64,000 bases of DNA from Umezawaea sp049997955 (GTDB lineage Bacteria; Actinomycetota; Actinomycetes; Mycobacteriales; Pseudonocardiaceae), in contig JAEBDY010000028.1 in the NCBI GenBank assembly GCA_049997955.1, forward strand, positions 8,317 to 72,316, given 5' to 3'. Under the pieces are notes generated by a model. It saw only the letters and a program-made list of their open reading frames with translations, did no database searches and was not told where the DNA came from. A program made the translations under genes and the position numbers. Positions 50,309 through 58,030 of this stretch are shown here, in pieces (the stretch's first letter is position 1; each line of letters opens with the position of its first letter).

Positions 50309-51679
50309 TGTGCCGCTCGAGAAGTCGTCGTTGCTGGTCAAGCGGCATGTCTGTACTCGTTGATGAGTCCGCCGAGGATGCGAGTGCGGAGTACTCTGCG
50401 GGTGTCGGGGTCGTGTACCGCGGCGGGGTGTTGCTGGTCCGTGGGTGGTAGTTGGTCGCGGGCTTGGTGGGGTCGGTGTTGGTTGTAGTGCTCTTCGTAG
50501 GTCTTCAGGACTTGCCGTGCGTGACCCGCGTCCAGGATCAGGATGTGGTCGAGGAGTTCGCGTCGGATAGTGCCAATGACTCGTTCGCAGTGGGCGTTCA
50601 TCCGAGGCGCTTGCGGCGCGCTGGTGATGACGCGCAGATCGTCGGCGTGGAAGACGGCGTCAAACGCCTGACCGTACTTGCCGTCACGGTCGGGGAGCAC
50701 GAATCGGAGCGACTCCATTCGGTATCCGAGGTCGGCGGCGAGGTTCCTGGCCTGCTGCGCTGTCCATGCCTGGGTCGGGTGGGTGGTGACGTCGGTGATG
50801 TGCAGGCGTCGGGTGCCGTATTCGAGGAACGCCAGTGCGTACAGGCGTGTGCCGAGCACGGTGTCGAGGTGCGGGAAGTCCGCGGCGATGATGCCTTCGG
50901 CTTGGGTGGTGAGGAACTCGCGCCAGGTCGGGCCGGTGCGGCGTGGTGCCGGGTCGATGCCGGCGTGGTGCCGGATCTGCCAGACCGTCGAGGGTGCGAT
51001 GCGGTGGCCGAGCCTGGCCAGCTCGCCTTGGATGCGGCGGTGTCCCCACCGAGAGTTCTCTCTGGCGAGTCGTACTACGAGCGTCGTGATCGCTGCTCGT
51101 GTCGGTGGACGTCCGGTGCGTCGATGTGCGGTGTAGTCCCACTTACAGGCGATGAACCTACGATGCCAGATGAGCAGGGTGCCCGGCGTGACCAGGAAGA
51201 CCTCCCGCCAACGGTGACGATCAACTAACCCGGATAAGGCGCGAGCCAGAACCGGTCAGCGGGTTCGTAGTGGGTCGGACCCGTCAGCTGCCGTCGCAGT
51301 ATGGCGTTCTCGTGCCGTAGCACGAGCAGTTCGGCATCCTTGACCGCCTCGCTGCGCAGCAGCACCGACGGGACGGCCAGCAGCTTCCTGGTCACCTTGC
51401 ACAGCAGAGACACGATCATCAGGCCATGCTCCCAGCACAGTGGCACCCCTCGTTCTACCAGCGGCGACGACTTTTCGAGCGGTACAAGGTCGAACGCGTT
51501 GGTCACGCTGAGGTAGGCCAGTCGAAGCAGCATGGCTGGTCATCATTCGGCGCTCATCCGCAGCGGCATGATCGACATTCATGCCGTGCTTGTCGACAAC
51601 AGGGCGAGATCACGACCGCGTTTGTCCACGAGCTCCACAGATGTCCTCACCTGGATGGATGAGATTGTCGGCAACCACA
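50309..51679 (-). mobile_element. Integrase-core IS, copy B (different subfamily, frameshifted)
   Basis: Ends TGTGCCGCTCGAGAAG at 50309 and, on the complement, TGTGGTTGCCGACAATC ending 51679 resemble the ends of the other rve-type copies. The minus-strand transposase reads continuously from about 51230 to 50338 (RWREVFLVTPGTLLIWHRRF, ENSRWGHRRIQGELARLGHR, IIAADFPHLDTVLGTRLYAL, FVLPDRDGKYG, RMNAHCERVIG). Its N-terminus (51225-51533: LLRSEAVKDAELLVLRHENA, EPADRFWLAPYPG then stop) lies in another frame, so one or two bases are missing near 51232. Asp, Asp, Glu of the catalytic triad are all present. Confidence 0.8.
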
Positions 51680-52077
51680 GGGTTACGGGACGGGCAACAG
51701 GCACGTGGACGGATGCGGCGCGAGCCCAAGTGGGCGCAGCGAGTCCGATCAGGCTCGCACCACTGCCTTATCGAGAGGGGTCAGTCCGTTGATGACTCCT
51801 GGTTTGCCAAGTTCTTCTCGAGCAGGAGCAGGGTGATGCGGGCCGAGAGGATGTCACGGTGCTCGGGGTCCAGTACCCTCTCGCGATCTGCCAGCACCGC
51901 CTTCAACTCGGTGACCGCGCGAGTGGGGTCACCGGCCGCGATCCATGCATAGGCGATGTTGCCGCGGGCGGTCAGGGTGTGCGGGTGGTCGGGACCCCAC
52001 ACCCGTAGAGCGTCGGTGAGCAAGGCCTTATGCTCGATGAGCGCGCGAGCTGGATCGCCTGCCTTGTCCAACCAGCA

Positions 52078-52967
52078 AGAACTCCTAACAAAAACGACGG
52101 AATAGCTTGATCACCTGGGTTGTTGATCAGGGCGTGAGGAAGGGGCAGCAGCCACCCTGGATCGTGTCCGACGAGTTGTGGCGACGTGTCGAGCCGCTGT
52201 TGCCGGTTGTCCAGCACGACCCCCGTCATCCTGGTCGTCCTCGACTGGATGACCGCAAAGCGTTGTGCGGCATCCTGTTCGTGCTGTACACGGCCATTCA
52301 GTGGGAGTTCCTGCCGCAGGAGCTGGGCTTCGGCTCCGGTATGACCTGTTGGCGGCGGCTGCGGGACTGGAACGACGCCGGGGTATGGCAACGCCTGCAC
52401 GAACAACTCCTCGCCGAGCTCAACGGTGCCGGCGCGCTGGACTGGTCGAGGGCGGTGATCGACGGCTCGCACCTGCGGGCCATGAAGGGCGGCCCACAAC
52501 CGGACCGAGCCCGATCGACCGTGCCAGATCTGGCTCGAAGCACCATCTGATCACGGAAGCGCACGGGATCCCGCTGGCGGTGTCGCTGACCGGCGGCAAC
52601 CGCAACGACGTCACCCAACTGATGCCCTTGATCCAGGCCGTCCCCGCGGTCCGGGGCCGTCGCGGTCGTCCACGCCGACGGCCCGACGCGCTCTACGCCG
52701 ATCGCGGCTACGACCACGACAAGTACCGCAAGCAAGTACGAGACGTCGGGATCACGCCGTTCATCGCTCGCCGCGGTCAGGAGCACGGCTCGGGGCTGGG
52801 CGTGCACCGCTGGGTCGTGGAGCAGACGTTCGCGCTACTGCACTGGTTCCGGCGGCTGCGCATCCGGTGGGAGATCCGTGACGACATCCACGAGGCCTTC
52901 CTGCGCTTGGCGTGCGGCATCGTCTGCTTCCGCCGCCTGGCCAATCTCGGACTTTGTTAGGAGTTCT
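52078..52967 (+). mobile_element. IS5-family element (IS427-like, two overlapping frames)
   Basis: Perfect 15-bp terminal inverted repeats AGAACTCCTAACAAA (52078-52092) and TTTGTTAGGAGTTCT (52953-52967). The 890-bp element interrupts the TPR gene. Target duplication is at most 1-2 bp and is ambiguous. Confidence 0.9.
52107..52960 (+). CDS. IS5-family transposase, frameshifted OrfA/OrfB
   Basis: Frame A (52107-52550) encodes the N-terminal part: PWIVSDELWRRVEPLLPVVQ, IQWEFLPQELGFGSGMTCWR and AVIDGSHLRAMKGG with the first Asp. Frame B (to 52960) continues GSKHHLITEAHGIPLAVSLT, LYADRGYDHDKY (second Asp) and WVVEQTFALLHWFRRL (Glu). The switch must occur near 52480-52500 in the overlap. This two-frame organisation joined by programmed frameshifting is normal in the IS427 group (family knowledge), so the element may be functional. 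Confidence 0.85.
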
Positions 52968-54121
52968 AAGCCAAGTTGCCGCGGACGGTCAAGGTCTGCG
53001 GGTGACCGGAACCCAGTACGCGCAAGACATCTGCGTAAAGAACTTCGTACTCTGCGGCGGCGCGGGCGGGATCCCCGTCCTCACCGCGCCACCGAGCCAG
53101 GTTGCTGCGGTTAATCAGGGTCTCGAGATCGTCAGGTCCCAACACCCGCTCCATGTCCGCCAGCACCGTCTCCAACTCGGCGACCGCGTCGTCTGAATCA
53201 CCTGCCTCGCCCAGGACGCAGGCCAGGCTGGCACGGGTGGTCAGGGTATTGGGGTGTCCTGGCCCCAACAACCGTATCGACTCGGCCAGCACCGCCTCCA
53301 GGTCTTCGACCACTTCGTACGGATCTCCGGTCATACCTCGCCAATGAGCGATCTCGTGGAGGATGTCCAGGAGGTCGGGGTGGTCCTCGTGCAGATGGGT
53401 GCGGGCCTGGTCGTGGAGACCGGTGAAATGGTCGACGGCAGCGGTCACCTGCCCAGACGCACCAAGGGAACCTCCGACGCGGAACAGAATCGGGTGCCCC
53501 TTCGGACGCCACAGCGCGGGAGTCGTGTTGGCATGCAAGATTCCGGTGGCGGTGCGCAGTGCCTGAACAAGTTGGGGATCGGTCGAGTCCACCTCGGGCC
53601 ACACCGCGAGGAGAGCGTCAGCGGCCACCCGCGCCAAGCGGTCGATCTGGATGCTCGGGAGGTCGTCACGAACTGCGCGCTGCACCAAAGCGTGCGTGGC
53701 GATGTGTAGGGGCGTGCCGGATCCAGTGCGACGAGGTTGAGCCGGTGGAGACAGCCGAACCCGTCCCGTACTTCTGATCTGCCGACGTCGCGACGCAGGA
53801 CTTGGGCCAGGTACTCCAGGACCGGTGGGCTGGTGAACACGGACAAGGGGGTGCCGTTGGGGTCCAGCAGGCTGGCCAACTCCAGCAGCAGACGGGCCAA
53901 GTCCTGTGGTGGGAGCTGATCGGCGTGCTCGATGGACATCGACCAGGTTGTGGCCACAGTGCGCTGGTGCTTGTCGGGCAGCACAAGACCGTCGAGCACA
54001 AGGCCGCGGGGTCACCGTCGGAAGGCGTGGCGAACCGTCGGGACGTCCGAGGTTCCGTCGCCGGCCGGACCGGACAGGTCGTGAACCCGAGCGACGGCGC
54101 GGGCGAGGGGACTCGGGCGGC

Positions 54122-55591
54122 ATGACCGGCCGCGCACCTCTCCCGTCACGCGATCGGTCGATGTATTTGCTCCCGGCCGCCGCTGCTCCGGTGCTATCGC
54201 CGGAGCAGCGGCGGCGGGTGGGCTTCGACGCCGAACTCGGCCCCGTCGTGGGGTCATTGTGCACCGGCTACGGCGGCCTGGATCTCGGCGTGCTGGCCGC
54301 GTTCGGCGGCGGCCGAGTCACCTGGGTCGCCGACCCCGACCCGCACATCACGCAGGTCCTCGACGCCCGTCTGCCGGACGCGCCGAACCTCGGCGACCTC
54401 CGGCGTATCGACTGGACCGCGGTCGAGCCGATCGACGTGCTCGTCGTCGGGTTCCCTTGTCAGGACATTTCCGCCGCGGGCAAGCGCGCGGGCATCGAGA
54501 GGGGAGGCCGCAGTGGACTCTGGACCGACATCGTGGCGGGCGTTCGCGTACTACGACCCGCGCTCGTCGTGGTGGAGAACGTCGCCGCGCTTCGCTGGCG
54601 CAACGGAGGACTCCACCGTGTACTCGGCGACCTGGCCGAAGCGGGGTATGACGCGCTCTGGCGTAGCGTCCGCGCCGCCGACGTCGGTGCCGCGCACCGC
54701 CGCGAAAGGGTGTTCCTGCTCGCTTGGCTACGCGAGCCCCGCGCTGGCCGACGAGGCGGAGATGCTGCCGACGCCGACCGCGCACGACGGCTCCTCCAAT
54801 GGCATCAGCGCCGCCAGCAGGCAGGGTGGCCCGTCGTTGCCGGTCCGGCTGCGGCTGTTACCGACGCCGACGGCCTCGGACGCGAAGAACTGCACTCACC
54901 GGACGCAGACCGGTGGCCAGTCACTGCCCGACGCGGCCCGGCTGTTGCCGACTCCGCGAGCCTCGGACACCGGGACGGCGGGTCGCAGGGCCGGAGCGGG
55001 TTTCCGGCCGTCGCTGTCACAGCAGGTACTCCCGCTGGCCGACCCCGAGGCGTTCCTGCCGACACCGCGAGCGACGGACGGGACGAAAGGCTGTCCGGCA
55101 CAGCGAGGGTCCAAGGGCGACCTGATGCTGCCCTCGGCGGTCATCCGTCTGCTCACCCCGCCGGCGCAACACCGAGCCGAGGACGAGGAGACCGACGCCA
55201 TCTCGTAGCGGTTCCCGACCTCGACGTCGAGACGAGGTCGGCATCGGGCGTCGAGTCGGCGCCGGTGAACTGGGGTGTCTACGAGGCGGCGATCCGCCGC
55301 TGGGAAGCGGTGCTGGACCGACCGACACCACACCCGACCCAACCCGGCAACCATAGCCGCCCGGTCCTCGCGCCCGCCTTCGTCGAGCACCTCATGGGCC
55401 TGTCCGAGGGATGGGTCACCGACCTTCCGCTGCCTCGTACCGCGCAGCTACGGGCGTTGGGTAACGGAGTGGTTCCCCAGCAGGCCGCCTATGCGGTGGC
55501 GCTGCTGCTGGACGATCTCGCCGAACTTCTCGACATCAACACCGACACCGATCACCGGTCGCCGACCGGGCAGGAGGTGACCGCGGCATGA
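54122..55591 (+). CDS. C5-cytosine DNA methyltransferase (variable region in switched frame)
   Basis: 489 residues from ATG 54122. Motif I VVGSLCTGYGGLDLG (42-56), motif IV GFPCQDIS with catalytic Cys113, motif VI VVENVAAL (151-158), motif VIII HRRERVFLL (192-200), then a long variable region and motifs IX-X RTAQLRALGNGVVPQQAAY. Between about 54720 and 55205 the familiar repeat LLPTP(T/R)A(S/T)D and the GSKGDLMLPSAV block occur in the +1 alternative frame (which stops at 55208), not in the main frame, though the main frame stays open. The region between motifs VIII and IX is the target recognition domain, so either two compensating frameshifts scrambled it or the gene is damaged. ATGA overlap couples it to the PP-loop gene. 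Confidence 0.75.
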   Translation: MTGRAPLPSRDRSMYLLPAAAAPVLSPEQRRRVGFDAELGPVVGSLCTGYGGLDLGVLAAFGGGRVTWVADPDPHITQVLDARLPDAPNLGDLRRIDWTAVEPIDVLVVGFPCQDISAAGKRAGIERGGRSGLWTDIVAGVRVLRPALVVVENVAALRWRNGGLHRVLGDLAEAGYDALWRSVRAADVGAAHRRERVFLLAWLREPRAGRRGGDAADADRARRLLQWHQRRQQAGWPVVAGPAAAVTDADGLGREELHSPDADRWPVTARRGPAVADSASLGHRDGGSQGRSGFPAVAVTAGTPAGRPRGVPADTASDGRDERLSGTARVQGRPDAALGGHPSAHPAGATPSRGRGDRRHLVAVPDLDVETRSASGVESAPVNWGVYEAAIRRWEAVLDRPTPHPTQPGNHSRPVLAPAFVEHLMGLSEGWVTDLPLPRTAQLRALGNGVVPQQAAYAVALLLDDLAELLDINTDTDHRSPTGQEVTAA

Positions 55592-57003
55592 CCACGACAA
55601 GCCTGACGACACCCGATACCGGACCCGCCTTGCGGCTGCTGTCCCTGGGCGCCGGAGTGCAGAGCACGACCGTGCTGCTGCTCGCGTGCGAAGGCGAAAT
55701 CCCGCGCTTCGACGTCGCCCTTTTCGCAGACACCGGCTGGGAGCCCCGCGCCGTCTACGCGAACCTCAAGCGGCTGTCCGCGCACGCCGAGAAACATGGC
55801 ATCCCGGTGCGCCAGGTCTCGGCAGGCAACATCCGCGCCGACGCCCTCGACCCCAAGCACCGCTTCGTGTCCATGCCCCTGCACACCCTCAACCCGGACG
55901 GGTCGCGGGGCCTCGCGAGGAGGCAATGTACTGCGGAATACAAGATCACCCCGCTCAAGAAGGCCGCGCGGGAGCTACTGGGATATCCGCACCCACGCCG
56001 GGTGCCACGCGGGGTGTACGCCGAACAGGCAATCGGCATCAGCACCGACGAGTTCACCCGCGCCAAGGACTCCGGGCTTCGGTTCCTGCGCAACGTCTTC
56101 CCGCTGATCGACCTCGGCTTCGACCGGGCCCGGTGCATGGAGTTCCTGGCCGACCAGGGTTTCGGGGAGACGGTCAAGAGCGCGTGCGTCGGGTGCCCGT
56201 TTCACGGCAACGCGGGCTGGCGTTGGGTGCGTGACCACGACCCGGACGGTTGGGTGGAAGCGGTCGAGTTCGACCGCGCCATCCGGCACGGCTACCCGCG
56301 CGCTACCACCCAGGGGCAGGAGTTGCGCGGGCAGTACTTCCTGCACCATTCCTGTCGTCCGCTGGACCAGGTCGACCTCGACGCGCCCGCGAAGCCGAGG
56401 GCCAAGAAGCACCTGCGGCTGATCACCGTCGACTCGGCACAAGGCATCGCCGACAGCGTCGAGGACGAAGACCCGGACGGGTGCTCGCCATGGTCGTGCC
56501 GTTCCGGCGAGCCCGTCACCGCGACACGTCGAGCGCGGATCACGAACCTCGCGAGCGTGCCGCATGAGCACCGCGAACACCTCGCGACGGCCGCAGTTCG
56601 CGTCGGCCCCACCGGTCTCATCGCCCTGCCGGTGGGGCCGGGTGGTGGGCTCTCGGCACGCGGTGCTCGCTGCGATGGCGATGGCGATGGCGATGGCGAT
56701 GGCGATAGTGTTGTATCTGCTCTCGGTCGTCGCCGCCAACATGGCCTCAGTGCACTGGCAACCGCTTGTCATCGGCGGGCTCACGTCGTAGGACGGATCT
56801 ACCTGCTGATCCATTCGGGCGGAAAAGGGGATGAGAACGTACGCAGTCTTTGGGCACCTGGACTTCCAAAGCATGTGGACCACTCTCGCCCCTGCCCTAG
56901 TTGCCGCGGCTGCCGCCCTCGGCGGCGTAACCGTGGGTGCTTTCTTGGAGCCGATCAAGATGCGTGCTGCGCACAGGACACGGCTTCGGCAGGAACGGCT
57001 TGA
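55588..57003 (+). CDS. PP-loop ATPase (PAPS reductase-like) partner of the methyltransferase
   Basis: Starts at ATG 55588 overlapping the methyltransferase stop (ATGA). The P-loop-type motif LLSLGAGVQSTTVLLLA lies at residues 17-33, followed by VALFADTGWEPRAVYANLKR, CTAEYKITPLKK and CVGCPFHGNAGW, all typical of the PAPS-reductase/PP-loop family found next to phage and plasmid methyltransferases. Family sequence ends near residue 310 (about 56515); the frame then runs on through a DGDGDG run and overlaps the next gene, so the true end is probably upstream of 57003 and may have been lost. Substrate is unknown: these enzymes activate a carbonyl or sulfate by adenylation. Two more partial copies of this gene lie at 31370 and 46735. 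Confidence 0.7.
   Translation: MTTTSLTTPDTGPALRLLSLGAGVQSTTVLLLACEGEIPRFDVALFADTGWEPRAVYANLKRLSAHAEKHGIPVRQVSAGNIRADALDPKHRFVSMPLHTLNPDGSRGLARRQCTAEYKITPLKKAARELLGYPHPRRVPRGVYAEQAIGISTDEFTRAKDSGLRFLRNVFPLIDLGFDRARCMEFLADQGFGETVKSACVGCPFHGNAGWRWVRDHDPDGWVEAVEFDRAIRHGYPRATTQGQELRGQYFLHHSCRPLDQVDLDAPAKPRAKKHLRLITVDSAQGIADSVEDEDPDGCSPWSCRSGEPVTATRRARITNLASVPHEHREHLATAAVRVGPTGLIALPVGPGGGLSARGARCDGDGDGDGDGDSVVSALGRRRQHGLSALATACHRRAHVVGRIYLLIHSGGKGDENVRSLWAPGLPKHVDHSRPCPSCRGCRPRRRNRGCFLGADQDACCAQDTASAGTA
56564..56791 (+). CDS. Possible small membrane protein containing a Met-Ala run
   Basis: 75 residues from ATG 56564, in a different frame from the PP-loop gene. The N-terminus is polar (STANTSRRPQFASAPP). 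A helix AAMAMAMAMAMAIVLYLLSV follows and is strongly hydrophobic, ended by HWQPLVIGGLTS. The Met-Ala run is encoded by the hexanucleotide repeat at 56672. Ribosome site is weak. It is in conflict with the extended PP-loop frame, and only one of the two can be fully right. Confidence 0.35.
   Translation: MSTANTSRRPQFASAPPVSSPCRWGRVVGSRHAVLAAMAMAMAMAMAIVLYLLSVVAANMASVHWQPLVIGGLTS
56672..56706. repeat. Hexanucleotide repeat (GCGATG)n
   Basis: Five full copies of GCGATG plus a partial sixth. In one frame it encodes alternating Met-Ala inside a predicted TM helix; in another Asp-Gly. Slippage would change length by two residues per unit without shifting frame. Confidence 0.9.
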
Positions 57004-57421
57004 CCGTTGCGTACAACTTGTCGAGGCGACCAACGAAGTGCGCGGACTGGCCGTTGCACTGAGCCGCCTCCATCGCAACGTGCCGTACGAACCCGGTGTA
57101 GATGTTCAAGTTGACTGGGCTGATGTGAACCAGCGCTTTCGTACTGCCCGAGCACAGGTGCGCACGCTGGCGGGTGTACTCCGCGTCTACGGGCCGGATG
57201 ACCTCGCGGACAAGGCTCAAGCTGTCAGGGATGCAGGGGCTGCGCTTGCCTGGACGAGGTCCCCCCAGGCTTCGCATGAACCAGTACAGGAACGCGACGA
57301 TGAGAACTTGGATCGAGTTGGTGGCCCTACGCGGATCTCGCCGGAGATGCGGCGCGCTGTGAGCGAACTAGATCAGCTCTTGTCTGAGTTCACCGATCTT
57401 GCGCGCGTGCAATCCAGGTGA
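56831..57421 (+). CDS. Hypothetical membrane-anchored helical protein
   Basis: 196 residues from ATG 56831 with AAAAGGGG directly upstream. One TM helix MWTTLAPALVAAAAALGGVT and VGAFLEP lies near residues 15-40. The rest is helical and basic/acidic (MRAAHRTRLRQERLDRCVQL; RRAVSELDQLLSEFTDLARV). No family is recognised. It is of a type often seen in accessory regions: a single N-terminal TM with a cytosolic helical bundle. It follows the PP-loop gene on the same strand. Confidence 0.6.
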   Translation: MRTYAVFGHLDFQSMWTTLAPALVAAAAALGGVTVGAFLEPIKMRAAHRTRLRQERLDRCVQLVEATNEVRGLAVALSRLHRNVPYEPGVDVQVDWADVNQRFRTARAQVRTLAGVLRVYGPDDLADKAQAVRDAGAALAWTRSPQASHEPVQERDDENLDRVGGPTRISPEMRRAVSELDQLLSEFTDLARVQSR

Positions 57422-57504
57422 GGGGTGACACACTGGCCCCGCTGCTGTGCGAGCTGACCAGCACCTTCTACTGTAAGTCTCCATCAATGCCGGAGCGCTT
57501 CAGA

Positions 57505-57733
57505 TGGTGATCTGGTGGCGTAGCACCAGGATCTCTACGTCTTTGTCCCGGTCGCTCATGGGGAGCAGGCGTAGTAGGGCGAATGCGTTGGTCACGCTGA
57601 GGTAGGCCAGCCGAAGCAGCATGACCGACCATCATGCCGTCCTTATCGGCAGCAACGCGAGATCACAACTGCTTGGTGCATGGTCGCCGAAGACCCTTTG
57701 TCACCTGCGCGGATGAGGTTATCAGCAGGCACA
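57505..57733. mobile_element. rve-type IS right-end remnant
   Basis: Matches the transposase-start end of copies C and D: GGTGATCTGGTGGCGTAGCA, CGAATGCGTTGGTCACGCTG and the terminus with TGTCACCTGCGCGGATGAGG up to GCACA at 57733. About 1 kb of the IS is missing on the left. Confidence 0.75.
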
Positions 57734-57782
57734 GGGCGCGGCGGTGACGTCGTAGCCGGCGACGAGGACGGCCGCGCCAGCG

Positions 57783-58016
57783 GTGAGCGGTGGTGTCGCC
57801 ACACCGCCATTGTGTCGCAGCGCCGTCCGGTTCCGCCGTCGTTCGCGACGGGCAGCATCCACAGTGGACGAACGCCTCGTGGCTCCACGCGAGCCGGTCC
57901 CTACGCGGGACTGGTTCACCCGGATGGGGGTTGACCGCGCGTGGGGGATCAGGGCCGAACCGGACATCTACCTGACGGGCCTGGTACGTGGTAAGACCGA
58001 CCCAGTTGTCCCCTGA
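57783..58016 (+). CDS. Small hypothetical protein upstream of NB-ARC-WD40 gene
   Basis: 77 codons from GTG 57783, stop TGA at 58014-58016, 14 bp before the NB-ARC-WD40 start. The second half (VPTRDWFTRMGVDRAWGIRA EPDIYLTGLVRG, split) looks protein-like; the first half is arginine-rich and doubtful. An internal ATG (MGVDRAWGIRAEPDIY) could be the real start. No family is known. Proximity suggests co-transcription. Confidence 0.35.
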   Translation: MSGGVATPPLCRSAVRFRRRSRRAASTVDERLVAPREPVPTRDWFTRMGVDRAWGIRAEPDIYLTGLVRGKTDPVVP

Positions 58017-58030
58017 TCACTGGAGCACAC

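Larger units (their letters stand above)
51781..54000 (-). pseudogene. TPR protein (FxsT-like), truncated, frameshifted and split by an IS
   Basis: Piece order on the minus strand: 53999-53715 in one frame (EHADQLPPQDLARLLLELAS, SPPVLEYLAQVLRRDVGR, CLHRLNLVALDP), then after a frameshift 53715-52968 (TPLHIATHALVQRAVRDDLP, then TPR-like repeats with LLGPGHPNTLTTRASLACVL and VLGPDDLETLINRSNLARWR), then beyond the IS5 element 52077-51781 (WGPDHPHTLTARGNIAYAWI). Removing the IS rejoins GNLA to CWLDKAGDPARAL in frame. The NB-ARC/N-terminal half is absent at about 54000. Repeats of the kind LG.(D/G)HP.TL...GNLA are the TPR_10/12 type of actinobacterial sensor proteins. Confidence 0.8.

Noticed and set aside
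50309..51679. Target-site duplications around IS copies
   Set aside because: Flanking bases of copies B, C and D show no matching direct repeats of 3-9 bp, so none is claimed.
56672..56706. Phase-variable switch
   Set aside because: The repeat unit is six bases, so slippage does not change frame.
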